From NCBI GenBank assembly GCA_015499995.1, contig JADNRV010000607.1, forward strand, positions 1 through 22,375: a stretch of 22,375 bases of DNA, read 5' to 3'. Each line of letters opens with the position of its first letter. Position 1 is the first letter of the stretch. Origin of the DNA: Flammula alnicola. Its lineage: Eukaryota > Basidiomycota > Agaricomycetes > Agaricales > Strophariaceae. Below, piece by piece: positions 9,910 to 20,702 of the stretch. The notes below the pieces were generated by a model, which was not told the DNA's origin, did no database searches, and saw nothing but the letters and a program-made list of their open reading frames with translations. Position numbers and translations under genes: made by a program.

Positions 9910-12483
9910 ATGTTTCTTTGGTTCGCCAATCAGTTTGTTTCAAACGTTGCAGAACTATTCCAAGTTCTTGTCCAGTGAGTCGCGCAATTGGTTATTGTAG
10001 ATTTGATTATTTATTGGATAATAGGTACCCTTATGAACAGGTCTTTGGTGGCGGACGTCCACCTTCAAAACCTCCTCAACCGTATGATTCATTTCATAGT
10101 TGGTCTGTGGCCCACGCAAACTTACTGTAATTCCAGTGCGCCAACGCCTTCCACTAGTACAAGCGCCGCTTCGAAGTGAGATTCCAGTTGTTCAGATTCT
10201 CGGCCAATCATCACGGCTGAACTTCTTGCTCTGGCAGGCCCGTGGCAGGAGTCATTCCTCCAAGGTACCGTGTTCCGGCCTTCGCCAGCTTCGAAATACT
10301 TATCACAGGCATTGCGCATTCCGCTCTGTGTTCCCTCTAGCAGTCGCGTCCCCATCCACGCTCTTATTATCGGAATCAACGAATATCAGTCGCGCCCATT
10401 GGCTGGAGCGCTTCATGATGCAAAATCGATGGAGGCATACTTGAAGAACGACATGATGGTCCCACCAAGCCAGGTCCACTGCTTGTTTGACAAGTCCGCT
10501 AAACGCATTGCGATCATCAAGGCATTCCAGGATTTGAAAAGCCGTCACGAAATCCAGAAAGACGATGCGATTATCATATACTACGCAGGACACGGCACCG
10601 AACTGAATCCCCAGCCAGGTTGGGAGGCTGGTGGTCCTCGTGCTAAGATCCAGGCGATGGTTCCGCAAGATCACAGCGACATTCCAGGTCAGGAAGTCCC
10701 TGCTATTCCCGATCGTACTCTCGGAGTCTTGATAAACTCGATTGCCAAGGAGAAAGGCGACAACATAGTGAGTCGTTAATAAAGTATGTTACCAGAACTA
10801 AGCAAAAACACTGTCAGACTGTCATTTTCGATAGCTGTCATTCGGGGTCGGGTACCAGGCTCAACCACACCGCGTCTCGTGGTATTAAAGTAAAGGATTA
10901 CCTTCCAAGAAATCTCGATTCGGCTATTCTCGCGAGTGGTGGTGAAGCCGGGCGAGCAGGCATGGTAGCGTCTGGATATGAGCACACTGGTCTTCAATCG
11001 CATGTTGTGATTGCTGCATGCAGTGCATCAGAAGAGGCCAGAGAATCGTTCACAACAATTGACGGCGTCTCGGCGTGGCGAGGGAACTTCACTACCGCAT
11101 TCCTTGCCTTGCTTCGAAGCGACGGCCACAGCAGACTCACCTATGCTGACATTCCACGGCGGCTCACTCGTCTAGATCGGTGAGTTATAGTATACTATTT
11201 TTGTTTTTATTTGTATGTTGACGCAATTTTCGACAGCCAACATCCACAGATCGAGGGTGCCAACTCCAATCGCTTCATATTCAATTCCAAAGGACCTGCA
11301 TCAGTCGGTACCATTCAGGAAGTCCAGCCTGAAAAGGATGGAAAGTACCTCATAAATGCCGGGACCGCACATGCTATCTCAGTCGGTGCCGAATTCGCCA
11401 TCTACAAGGATCTGGACGCGCTTCAGGAAGGCTCTCGGCTTGGAATACTGGAGGTCTCTAGCGAAGCGGATATCAAGGCCTTATTTACTACCCTCAGCTT
11501 ACCTGCTGGCACATCACGCATTGAACTTGGTGCCCCAGGACTTGCAGTGCAAACGAAGGCGGGCAAACGTGTTGACCTTCGATTATACGTTGAACTCAGC
11601 GAGGTTCAGCTCTGTGTCTTCTATGCGATTCTTAAACAATTGGAGCAGACGGGGATGGATCGCTACCGCATCGCCAATACAGACAGCAGGACTGATGCCC
11701 AGCTTGAGTTTTCTATACAGAGAGAGGGGGCCGTCATCAACATTCTTGATAACCGGGCTACTGTACATGGGCTCAATCGAATTCCATTCGAGTTGGCGAA
11801 GCCTACGGTCGAACGGATCGGCGCCATCCTACGTGCGGCAGCTCATTTTTATCGACATCTCGACACGGTAAATACAAATCAATTTATCCCAAACAAGATT
11901 GAGGTGGAGTTTAGGGAGCTAGAAGATACTGATGATATCGACGATGATGGATATTATATGCTTGGAGCCGTTGGGGAGAATCTTGTAAAAGAAGGAGTCA
12001 TTGATTTTGTGGTCAAGGATGGCGTCAAATACGGCGTCAAAATAACGAACAGGACACCATGGGATCTGTACCCAGACATATTTCTGTTTGAGAATAGCGA
12101 CTTGAGCATCAGTACGTATCTTCTTCTATGTTAACTTCCAACATATACTTATCAAATGTTTTATAGAATCATATTATGAGTCTCAATCAGTGACCGGAAA
12201 TCGGTCTGAAGTTGCTGCTCCCCTCCAGAAGGACGGGGGGACTTTCACGATAGGATATGGTGCGGGGGGAGGGCAACCTTACAGTTTCTCGCTTCGCAAG
12301 AATCAAGATCTCGATGTTTCCTTCCTCAAGTTCTTCTTCTCGACCAAACCTATCAATCTTTCTGGAATTCCCCAGACATCACCATTCGACGGGCGTGGCG
12401 GAGAGCCTGTGCCAAGGAAGATGCCGGATGCTTATGGGACCCTCATCATCCCGATTGTGCAGCGCCGATATGCAAAAGCTTGA
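9910..12483 (+). CDS. Caspase-domain (metacaspase-like) protein B (724 aa, seven exons)
   Basis: Exons 9910-9974, 10025-10126, 10238-10264, 10341-10767, 10818-11179, 11237-12111 and 12167-12483 join in consistent phases to 725 codons including TGA. From the third exon on (GVIPPS then SRVPIHALIIGINEY), intron positions and phases mirror protein A. The dyad is intact: YYAGHG with His149 and FDSCHSGSG with Cys214. The C-terminal region repeats that of A (VGTIQEV, AGTAHAISVGAEF, RIPFELAKP, KITNRTPWDLY, TIGYGAGGGQPYSF, LDVSFLKFFFSTKPINLS) but has only a short acidic stretch where A has its Asp-rich insert. The N-terminus (MFLWFANQFVSNVAELF, then a Gly/Pro-rich linker) is unrelated to A. The first three exons are less certain than the rest; the 27-nt third exon rests on phase and on matching protein A. 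Confidence 0.85.
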
Positions 12484-13047
12484 TTCAGATTCAATTCGCA
12501 CCGGCCGCTCCTTGTCTCCCGATTGGTATGGATGCCAGTGGATGGATGAGTAACGATGGAGTTCGAAATAGATATCTTACCCTCACAACTATGATGATAT
12601 GGACCACAGGAAAATTTGAACTGAATTGCTGTTAGCTGACAATGAACACCTTGAAAGGCTTTCATAACGTTGTCAAATGTTCCGCGATTCGGATGAGCCT
12701 GAAAACGTTCAAGTCGCATCCACATGATGTGATACTTCAGCTATGGCGCACGAGGCCCTGCAACTGGGCCGGTTGCTGCTCTCTTTTCTCTCCTTCAAGT
12801 TTACAACTGTTTACGTGCATTATAGTACTCTAACTTAAAGTCCATACACTGTGCACCCTTCACTCTAATTAGAGTACGGAGAAGGAGCCATCGAATTGCC
12901 ATTCTGGGAAGTCCAATTCCCATTTCCAGACGTCAGGGTAAACTGTACAGTACCTCCAGCCACAACTTCGGGGTTTGCCGAAATTGGAGGCTGCACAGTG
13001 GAAATTTGGCTGATCAACACCCCCGTCGTCCTCAAGATTCCCTCAAG
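12484..13047. other. Spacer: gene B 3' end and RPL3 promoter
   Basis: Both flanking genes run on the plus strand. The region includes a pyrimidine-rich run (ctcttttctctccttcaag, near 12780) typical of promoters of highly expressed fungal genes. A 71-aa minus-strand ORF (13080-12865) lies across the RPL3 5' end and is treated as doubtful. Confidence 0.5.
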
Positions 13048-14591
13048 ATGAGGTGAGTATCGTCCTTCGTTGTCCATCACAGTATGCTCATTGTACTTGT
13101 TTTAATAGTCATCGTAAGGTTCGTTGCGGTTTCTGTGGATGGGAGAAGTTTTGGTATTGACTTGGAGGTCTTTTGGTGTCGTGTAGTTTGAAGCTCCCCG
13201 CCATGGCTCTCTTGGTTTCCTCCCAAGAAAGCGCGCTGCTCGTCACCGCGGTAAGGTCAAGTCCTTCCCCAAGGTGCGTCTATTATAGTCTTAGAGAGAG
13301 GGTCTAGTTATATAATTGATTCAATATTTGTGCAGGATGACCCCAAGAAGCCCGTGCATCTCACTGCCATCATGGGTTACAAGGCTGGCATGACCCACGT
13401 CGTCCGTGACCTTGACCGACCCGGCTCCAGTGTGTTTTTCTCTTTAAATTGGAGGATTTGGAGTGTCTGAACGGCCTTTTTCCCTTTTCAGAGATGCACA
13501 AGCGTGAGGTCGTCGAGGCCGTTACCATCATCGAGACTCCCCCCATGATCGTCGTCGGTGTCGTCGGCTACGTCGAGACACCCCGTGGCCTTCGCACACT
13601 CACCACCGTCTGGGCCTCGCATCTGTCTGACGAAGTCAAGCGTCGCTTCTACAAGAACTGGTACCGCTCGAAGAAGAAGGCCTTCACCCGCTACGCCAAG
13701 AAGCACGCCGAGGACGGCGGCAAGTCCGTCGGCCGTGAGCTCGAGCGTATCCGCAAGTACTGCACTGTCGTCCGTGTCCTCGCCCACACCCAGATCAGGA
13801 AGACCGGTCTGCAGCAGAAGAAGGCCCACCTGATGGAGATCCAGCTCAACGGTGGCTCCATCGCTGACAAGGTCCAATTCGCCCAGGGTCTCTTCGAGAA
13901 GCCCGTTGAGGTGACGTCGGTGTTCGAGCAGGATGAGAACATTGATGTTATTGCTGTTACCAAGGGTCACGGATTCGAGGGTGTCACCCACCGTTGGGGT
14001 ACCAAGAAGCTGCCTCGCAAGACCCACAAAGGTCTTCGCAAGGTTGGTTGTATTGGTGCATGGCATCCTTCCAAGGTCATGTTCTCCGTTGCCCGTGCTG
14101 GTCAAAGTACGTTGAGGCTTGTCTGGGATTTTTTGAGAACTTGCTCATGATTTTTTCCCTTCTTTTTCTTTTAGACGGTTATCATCATCGTACCGAGCTC
14201 AACAAGAAGATCTATCGCATTGGTTCAGGAACTGACGAGGCCAACGCCTCCACAGAATCCGATATCACCAAGAAGCCCATCACACCCATGGGTGGCTTCC
14301 CTCATTACGGTATCGTCAAGAACGACTTCCTCATCCTGAAGGGATCTATTCCTGGTACCAAGAAGCGTGTCATCACCCTCCGCAAGTCTCTGATGGTCCA
14401 CACCTCCCGTCGTGACTTGGAGAAGGTCTCGCTCAAGTTCATCGATACTTCATCGAAATTCGGCGTATGTGTTATCTTTTCTGAGCATGCCAACTGTGAT
14501 TTATTAATCAACGTTCTGCGTTTAGCACGGTTCTTTCCAAACCTTCGAAGAAAAGGCTGCGTTCTTGGGAACGCTCAAGGCCCGCGCTTGA
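13048..14591 (+). CDS. RPL3: 60S ribosomal protein L3 (uL3), 388 aa, seven exons
   Basis: uL3 is a core protein of the large ribosomal subunit near the peptidyl transferase centre. The model is ATGAG (13048-13052), then TCATCGTAAG (13109-13118), then 13187-13273, 13336-13429, 13492-14106, 14175-14464 and 14526-14591. It gives [20 protein letters not shown] at the start, MGYKAGMTH, the [25 protein letters not shown] segment that carries the conserved W-loop region and basic residues, and a C-terminus ending TLKARA. The length of 388 aa matches the eukaryotic family (about 387-390). All seven exons join without a frame break. The first two coding exons are only 5 and 10 nt and were placed because the N-terminus is invariant in eukaryotes. 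Codon use is strongly C-ending, as expected for high expression. Confidence 0.97.
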
Positions 14592-15045
14592 TTGTTTCTT
14601 TCCCTACTTACGTACTCGTCGCTTTTTTCTGTTGTATCTCCTTGCATGCCCTACCACCACGCCATCATGCTTTAAGTATGAACACAGCATGTCCTATGAT
14701 CAAGAAACATTTCTTATGCGTGATAAAAGCAAATGAGAACCGGGCTAAGGGACCTTTTGTTGACAAGCACATAATTTTGAGGGAGAGGAATTGCCACTTA
14801 ATGATTGGTTCGACGAGCGTGGGAAGACATGACTGAATTTGTCGACTTTCGCAGCCGCGTAAAAAGTTTGCTGAGATTGGTTTGGTCAGAGGACACAGGA
14901 TTGCTTGCTCGTGCGCGTCTTCAGACGTTCATTTCGACGGTGGTGTGCTGCAGATTGCGGTAAGTCACCAACATCCTCTGCAATCGTTCAATTCCCTGAA
15001 CCTTGTCAAAAAATTTAAATAATAGGATGACTGCTTGCGTTTTTG
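14592..15045. other. RPL3 3' region and promoter of the PPR-like gene
   Basis: About 450 bases between two plus-strand genes. There is a pyrimidine-rich stretch near 14590-14645 (RPL3 3' UTR). An out-of-frame ATG at 15027 precedes the chosen start at 15046 and overlaps it as a possible upstream ORF. No gene is seen. Confidence 0.5.
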
Positions 15046-17054
15046 ATGCTGAGAGCGTCCTCGCTGGGCCTCAGTCTCCCCTCATCAACTATCTTTGCTA
15101 TTCAGCAATGTCGCAGGCTCTGCGGAGCCAGGAGCGGGTGGGCTCCAGTTCGCAACTGCAGCAACTACAGCAGCAGCAGCGTGGCGAACAAGACCCCGAC
15201 CGCGTCCCATATGTTCTCGTCCACTGTACCCGCACCCATTCAAAAACAAGACGCCGGAGAAAAATCACGCGTCGTGGCTACGCTAGCAATTTCGCAAAGT
15301 GGAGAGGGGGATGTTGTGCTCAATGCATATTCTGTCTCTTCGGAAGCTGTGGGCGAGGAGAAGGACACACACGTGCCAGCTGGAACGACGACTCCAACGA
15401 CTCCGACAGAGAACCTGAAGTCCCATGGAGAAGAGTTTCCAGCGTGGGTAGAGGAAGAGCTCAAGGAGACGATGCCCCATTCCGAAATTCCAACTATTCT
15501 AAACTCACACCCGTATGCTGCCGGAAGCCATTGGTCGACTCCTGCTGTAAAGCCAGTGTCGATTCCCGACTACCTGTATACCCCTCTCAGGAAACTCATA
15601 TCGGACATCAAGGCCGCACACATGCAATATCACCAGCAAGAACCCGCGGTGTCTCCGGAGAGCACCTCCGAGAGTGGAGCAGAAACAGTGCCCGAACCGC
15701 CTCCCCCTCGCGAGACTGTCGCGCTCATTTGGCAAAACCTACTAATCCTTGGGAAGACTGCCTCGACGGACGACGCGTGGGCCGCGTACGTCTATCTCGT
15801 CGACGTCATGGCCGAATACGCGCTCGTGCAACAGCGCATCCAGCACGTCCCGTTCTCCCACCTGCACCGCTTCTGCCGCCTCCTCGCGCGCAACCGCCCC
15901 AAAACGCACCGCCAGTTCCTGCGCCTCCTCTCGGTGATGACCTACATCAAGCACTGCGGCGGCGAGCTCAAGAAGCACGAGTTCAACGCGCTCATCGACC
16001 ATGCCGGGAAGGGGTGGCGGAAGACGCACCCGGAGGACGTCGCGAAGGCGATGGGCGTCTTCAATGACCTTATGGCGGGCCGGATGCCTGGATCATCGGA
16101 GTATGCGCCTGCGGACCAGCAGGCGCTGGGGGGTCCGCCATTCCAGCCCGATATTTATACGGTGACGAGCCTGATTTCCATCGCTGCGCGGGGAGAGGAT
16201 ACGATGACCTTGCGAGGCCTCTCGGCGTTGATGAGAGACGCTGAGTTGACGCCGAATAGGATCACGCACCTCGCGATGCTGCGGTATTTCGTGGAGAGGG
16301 CGGATATGACGGGGTTCCGTGCGACTTTGCAAAAGATGAGACAGCTCGGGTTGGACCTGGGATTGGACGGGCTGAACGCGTGCATTATGGCGTACAGCCA
16401 GCATAGAAGGTTGGACGTCGTGCTGATGGTTTACCGTCTTCTCCGACATAATATGGTTCCGGAGCTCTATAGAGGCGAGGGTGACATCAACGACGCCATC
16501 GTTCAGCTCGGAGAGGAGTTCATATTTGTCGAAGAGGAAATTGTACCGGACAAGGCCACATATACATCTGTCATCCAGACTATGGCGTATCATGGTCAAT
16601 TCCGGGGCACCATCGAAGTCTTCATCGATATGCTCTCTTCCCCAACGAGGAACCAGGCGCCCCTCTCGTACCCACCGAGTCGGGTGAATTGCAGCCAGCT
16701 CGATATGAGCCAACGCCGGGTATCTACCGTGCTATTTTCCTGGGGTTCTCAAAGTATGCTGTTCCTCCTTTCGATGTCACCGCGGAAGAGCCAGACTGGA
16801 CACACGACAACTTGCTTGAACTTTTCGACCGTTTCCTTTCTCTGCCGCCCGACACCCACCTCACCCAAGCCAACGTCTACATCATAATGGCTGCGTTCGC
16901 AAAAACGACGGCGTCCGACCTTGATGCGATGCGGGATGCGTGGAAGGCCATCGATGGTCGATTTGGGATCAAGCTCAACAAGCCCGACGCGGATTCGCGC
17001 TTGGTCAAGCTCAAGAAACAACTTTTCCCTGACGACAGGTGGAATCCAGGTTGA
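15046..17054 (+). CDS. PPR-like, probably mitochondrial protein with one frame break (about 669 aa if intact)
   Basis: The ATG at 15046 begins MLRASSLGLSLPSSTIFAIQ with RRLCGARSG after it: few acids, several Arg and many Ser, a typical mitochondrial presequence. Residues about 330-560 contain helical-hairpin segments like pentatricopeptide repeats (PDIYTVTSLISIAARG, TPNRITHLAMLRYFVERADM, LDGLNACIMAYSQHRRLDVV, PDKATYTSVIQTMAYHGQF). PPR proteins bind organellar RNA, so a role in mitochondrial RNA processing or translation is likely. The open frame shifts by one base near the CCCC run at 16640-16643. One extra C gives a continuous 670-codon frame ending at TGA 17054, and the downstream part (TPGIYRAIFLGFSKYAVPPF, DAMRDAWKAIDGRF) is clearly coding. 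A 62-nt intron (16595-16656) would also fix the phase, but its donor is weak and it would remove a good repeat helix. Confidence 0.78.
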
Positions 17055-17249
17055 GGAGGCTCGGCAGGTGCAGCATGTCTTTGTTAGGTTAGGAGAGTAT
17101 ATTATACATTTGTTTTATTCTCTTCGAGCATTCTGTCCGGATGGTTATACAAGGCATCTACGTAACGCCCATCTACATATATTACTACACATCTTATTAT
17201 CATCCTTCGATGCCAGCGGCCAGGAGAGTCCGCCGCCTCAACTCCGCCC

Positions 17250-18116
17250 TCACTTCTCGTTCTGCTTCCTCCACTGGAAGTACTCGTCCCAGGTGACGCT
17301 GCACAGGCTGCTCTGGTACCTCTCCAACTTTATGCTCCGCCGCAGGTCCTCCGTTATCCGGCCCCTCCAGCCTGCCTTGTGGATGGCGCTGTCGACAGCT
17401 TCGATCTTGTCCCACCCTTGCTCCGGGATGACCTGGGGCAGATAGGTCGCCGAGAAGGACTGCTTCGAGGTCACCTTCGGGAGGTTTCGCGAGGAGGAGT
17501 AGGGCGAAGGTGTCTCCGAGGATGATTGGTTTTGGGTGAGGGACGGGTGGGGGAATCTGATGGAGATGCCATGGACTCCGATGGTCCAGTCGAGGTACGA
17601 CTCTCCGTACTCAAAATCGGTGAGCAAAGAGACGCTAGAGGGAGAAATCAGTCGTCAGAATGTATATAAAAACAACCCATCTAATCGTAGTAAGAAATAA
17701 AATTATCGTACCCGCATTCCAGGCGCTCTAGCTCGCTCTTGTCTATCTTCCGGAATCGAGAATCTCTAAAGGCGCTGATGAGGGCGTATTCTGCAAGCCC
17801 CTCGTGCAAGGCCATCGCCTGGAAGTTGCCGATACAACCGCGCAGGTGCCATTCACTGCCGTTCTTTATGTTCCAAGTTACGAACAATGGGCTGCAAGGT
17901 GTGTGTGATCAGTCATTTGAGCGCCCCGAAGATGACGAGAGAAAGAACAACGAAGTTAACGTACTATTTCTCATCCGGAAAAGGCGGTGGTATAGGTTTC
18001 GCCTTGGTCAGACTGCAATAAAGAGTGTCGAATGCGTAGTAGCAGTGTTCCGCGGTGCAGCTGTCGCTGATCTCTGTGACTTCCTTCGGTTGTGGCTGCG
18101 GGGGAACGAGCGCCAT
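17250..18116 (-). CDS. AMMECR1-domain protein (238 aa, three exons)
   Basis: Minus-strand exons 18116-17965, 17891-17712 and 17634-17250 join to 239 codons including TGA. The product follows the AMMECR1 domain end to end: CTAEHCYYAFDTLYC at about 21-35, then PLFVTW, the hallmark LRGCIG at 67-72, GLAEYALISAFRDSRF, LLTDFEYGESYLDWTIGVHG, SATYLPQVIPEQGWD, and a basic C-terminal segment ending YFQWRKQNEK. The fold is highly conserved from archaea to humans, but its biochemical role is not settled. A Ser/Pro-rich insert (SSSETPSPYSSSRNL) sits before ATYLP. Introns split codons exactly as required (Y51 and the Gly of ECG). A TATA-like box lies 40-47 bases upstream. The frame is clean. Confidence 0.93.
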
Positions 18117-18155
18117 GGTCTGCGGAGATTCGAGATGTCGAAAGAACGGCTTGAG

Positions 18156-18163
18156 TATTATTT
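18156..18163 (-). promoter_or_regulatory. TATA-like box of the AMMECR1-domain gene
   Basis: TTTAAATA on the minus strand, 40-47 bases upstream of the ATG at 18116. Assigned by position and sequence only. Confidence 0.4.
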
Positions 18164-18230
18164 AAAGAGCTGGCTGCGCCCTGCCCACGCACGTCGTCGG
18201 ATGGAAAGAAGGGGGGAGATATCCTAGCCT

Positions 18231-18967
18231 CTGGTGACTGTCAGCAGCACTGTGTATATATAGTGGTTGGGATCATAGGATTATCAATGAATCGCCATCG
18301 GCAGGGACTTGAAGCTGAAAACTGCAGGTCCGGCGTAACCGGTAGTGGCAGTACTGCTGCAGAGGCAGGCCCGATTTAGTCAACCCGCCACAGGTCTTTG
18401 CCTGCTGCGATCGAGACTTGACTCAACTCGAGTCACTTGAGAAAAATGCATGTTTCCGAAGACAATCCACAGTACGGACATGGCATATGTACGTGTACGT
18501 ACGCACTAACTACTTAATAGATGTAGATATATAGAATAGATAAAACGAGCCTACTACGAGAATCAGGAGCGGTGGTTTGGGCCACCCAGTGGAAGTTGTG
18601 GAACGCAAGTCGTGACATGAAGGAGGTATGGGACATGGTGGTTGTGCTGGAGTGAAAACAGAGAGAGAGAGAAAGAGGGTGGAGCGTGGACGACAGAGAC
18701 AGATGTTGAGATGGTATGGGCAAAATGAATGAGGCAAGGATAGATGAGGATGACGACAGAGAGCAAGAGCAAGAGAAAAAAGAGAAAGGGAAAGGAGAGG
18801 GAGGGAGAGAAAATAAGTGATACGGAATAAGGATGAGGATAAAGCAAGTAAAAAGAAAGTACGGGGGAGGAGAGATAGATCGGAAGGAGAATGGCAGGAA
18901 ACAAAGAAAGGAAACAAAGAAAGACGATCAAGGCAGGACGGGCGGCCTGCGCCTAAAGTGGCGAAGG
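18231..18967. other. Spacer with long polypurine tract
   Basis: This is the 3' flank of the Rab gene and the upstream flank of the AMMECR1-domain gene, both on the minus strand. The part at 18650-18930 is almost pure A/G on the plus strand (GAGAGAGAGAGAAAGAGGG and similar), that is CT-rich on the transcribed side. The ORFs seen there are low-complexity artefacts. Confidence 0.6.
18650..18930. repeat. Polypurine/polypyrimidine low-complexity tract
   Basis: A run of A/G-rich sequence on the plus strand, including a (GA)n core near 18660-18672 and AAAGAAAGGAAACAAAGAAAG near 18900-18920. It could act as an upstream CT-rich promoter element for the minus-strand gene, or simply be a simple-sequence repeat. 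Confidence 0.8.
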
Positions 18968-20358
18968 CTAACAACACGACCAGCTGCCTGAACGTTGGGC
19001 TTTTTCGCGAGCCTCTTCTTCATCCGCCTGTGCAGACCACGTCGGGGTGCTGACGCTAGACAAGAATACGCTGTCGCGCTTCTTCAGCTCATTCTCCTTT
19101 CAATGACGTCCTTGCGGACAATGATGGCAGAAATGAGATGTTCGAACAGATTTTGAATACCTAAGAGGAAATTAAAATTCAGATGAGAGAAGCGAATTCG
19201 GAGACGAAGAGGTAACCATACCGATATCATCCTTGGCAGACACCTCGAATAGTTCCATACCCTTACTCAAGCCCCACTCTCGCTCGTCGTCCTCACCCTC
19301 CTCCGCCTCTTCGATACTATTACTACTATTGTCATTATGGTCGATCCAGCCAGCGGCATGGCTAAAGTGTGACCCAAAACGGGACGACTGAGGTGTTCGG
19401 CTGCCTGTACTCGTCGAGCGACTCAAGACGCGGCTGTTCTAGGCCGGACCTGTGCCGAAGTCTTGCTGCGCTGGAGAGCCGAAGAGCGACTAGAAGGGAG
19501 GTCGAGATAGGCTGGACCTTCGGGTGGTGAGGGTGTCGGGGTAGATACGAAGGGAGGTGAACGGAGACCCGGGAAAGAGGTAAACCGGGGACGGATATAG
19601 GAAAGGGTTGATGGGGCGGGCGGGGGCGGAGGAGGTGAAGGCGGTGAAGGCGGAGGAAACCAGTTGTGCAACGATAGGCGAGCGAGATCGGACGTGACCT
19701 GGCGGTGTCGGTAGAGATCCGCTTTAGAACCAACGATATAGATAATGAGTTCGGGCGGGCAGTTCTTCTTGAGCTCTAAGACCGAACAGGGGCGTTAGAC
19801 GTCTGATTTATGCAGATGAAATCACTGTACCTTCAAGCCAGCCACGAATGTCCTCGAACGTGGATGCGTTGGTGATGTCGTATAATAGCAGGGCCGCGTT
19901 AGCACCTAAGGGATGATAATCATTGAGTCCTTCTGACGTGGCTCGTAAAATACGGGTGGCATGGACGGACCTCGATAATACATAGGTGCCTGTAAACGAT
20001 ATGTCCGTGGTCAGTGGCATGAAGAGGGTAGTGAAAGAAAGAAAAGAACGGACCATGCTCCTGAACCTCTCCTGTCCAGCAGTATCCCATAACTGCAAGC
20101 GAACCTTGAGGCCGTTTACATATACCTTCTTGGTTACAAAGAAGGCGCCGCTCGTGGAAGTTGTGTTCTTGGGGTCGAACTTGTTCTGGTATAACGGTGG
20201 AGGAGACTAGTCTTGCCGACACCTGTAGAATGTGATGAGCACCGACGGACATAAAGCACGGAGGACTTACCAGAGTTGCCCATGATCACAATCTTGCTGT
20301 CGATGCCATTTTCGTATCTTGACCTGGAGTATGGATCGAGACTCTGGTACTCCTCCAT
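18968..20358 (-). CDS. Rab-like small GTPase with long G4-G5 insert; three apparent frame breaks
   Basis: Minus-strand exons are 20358-20271, 20222-20054, 19989-19971, 19905-19831, 19775-19222 and 19160-18968. Motifs: P-loop GNSGVGKTS (G27 to S35), effector-side [16 protein letters not shown] (76-81), GSKADL in place of NKxD (133-138), VSAK (296-299), and a C-terminus GSWSCC with a prenylatable double Cys. These are the hallmarks of Rab-family vesicle-traffic GTPases. Between G4 and G5 lies about 155 residues where Rabs usually have about 30; the extra part is Pro/Ser-rich and acidic. As written the frame breaks at 20188-20189 (CC), 19432-19433 (CC) and 19096-19097 (GG). One added base at each gives 367 codons, with all five splice phases agreeing. 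For the middle break, a 110-nt intron (gtatct...cctag) is an alternative. Confidence 0.82.
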
Positions 20359-20702
20359 GTCGGGTGGTATAGCGAGCAGGCGTGGCCTAGCACTGCTAGC
20401 TGCTCGTCGTTATTGGAGATGTGGGGGAAGGGCCCTTGGCCTCTTGGGCGGAGGGGGGGAAGGGGAAGGGGAGGGAAATGAAAGAGGAGAAAGAATGGGA
20501 GACAAGTCTTAATACCGAAAGAGAAAGACCGGCCCCTGACATAAAGACGCGGCACGCGTGCGACTTTTTTATTCTTACTTCAATGGCTCACATCTCCTCA
20601 TTCGGCTCTTCAAAATGTATAGAACTTATTCATGCGCATGGAGGAAAGCATAACAGTGTACATAGCCGGATCCATCGCAAGACACCCCAAGAACTCCATC
20701 CT

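Noticed and set aside
13488..14105. 205-aa minus-strand ORF inside RPL3
   Set aside because: Exact antisense of the main RPL3 exon. It arises from strong codon bias in a highly expressed gene.
15003..16067. 354-aa plus-strand ORF overlapping the PPR-like gene
   Set aside because: It is the GC-rich shadow frame, low in complexity with Arg/Pro runs. The frame starting at 15046 has a mitochondrial presequence and PPR-like helices.
16660..16695. 27-nt GT-AG segment (gtaccc...ttgcag) in the PPR-like gene as the cause of the frame change
   Set aside because: Its length is a multiple of three, so it cannot change frame, and it is far shorter than the other introns here.
18510..18977. Leu/Ser/Pro-rich minus-strand ORFs that look like membrane proteins
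   Set aside because: They are translations of the CT-rich low-complexity tract in three overlapping frames.
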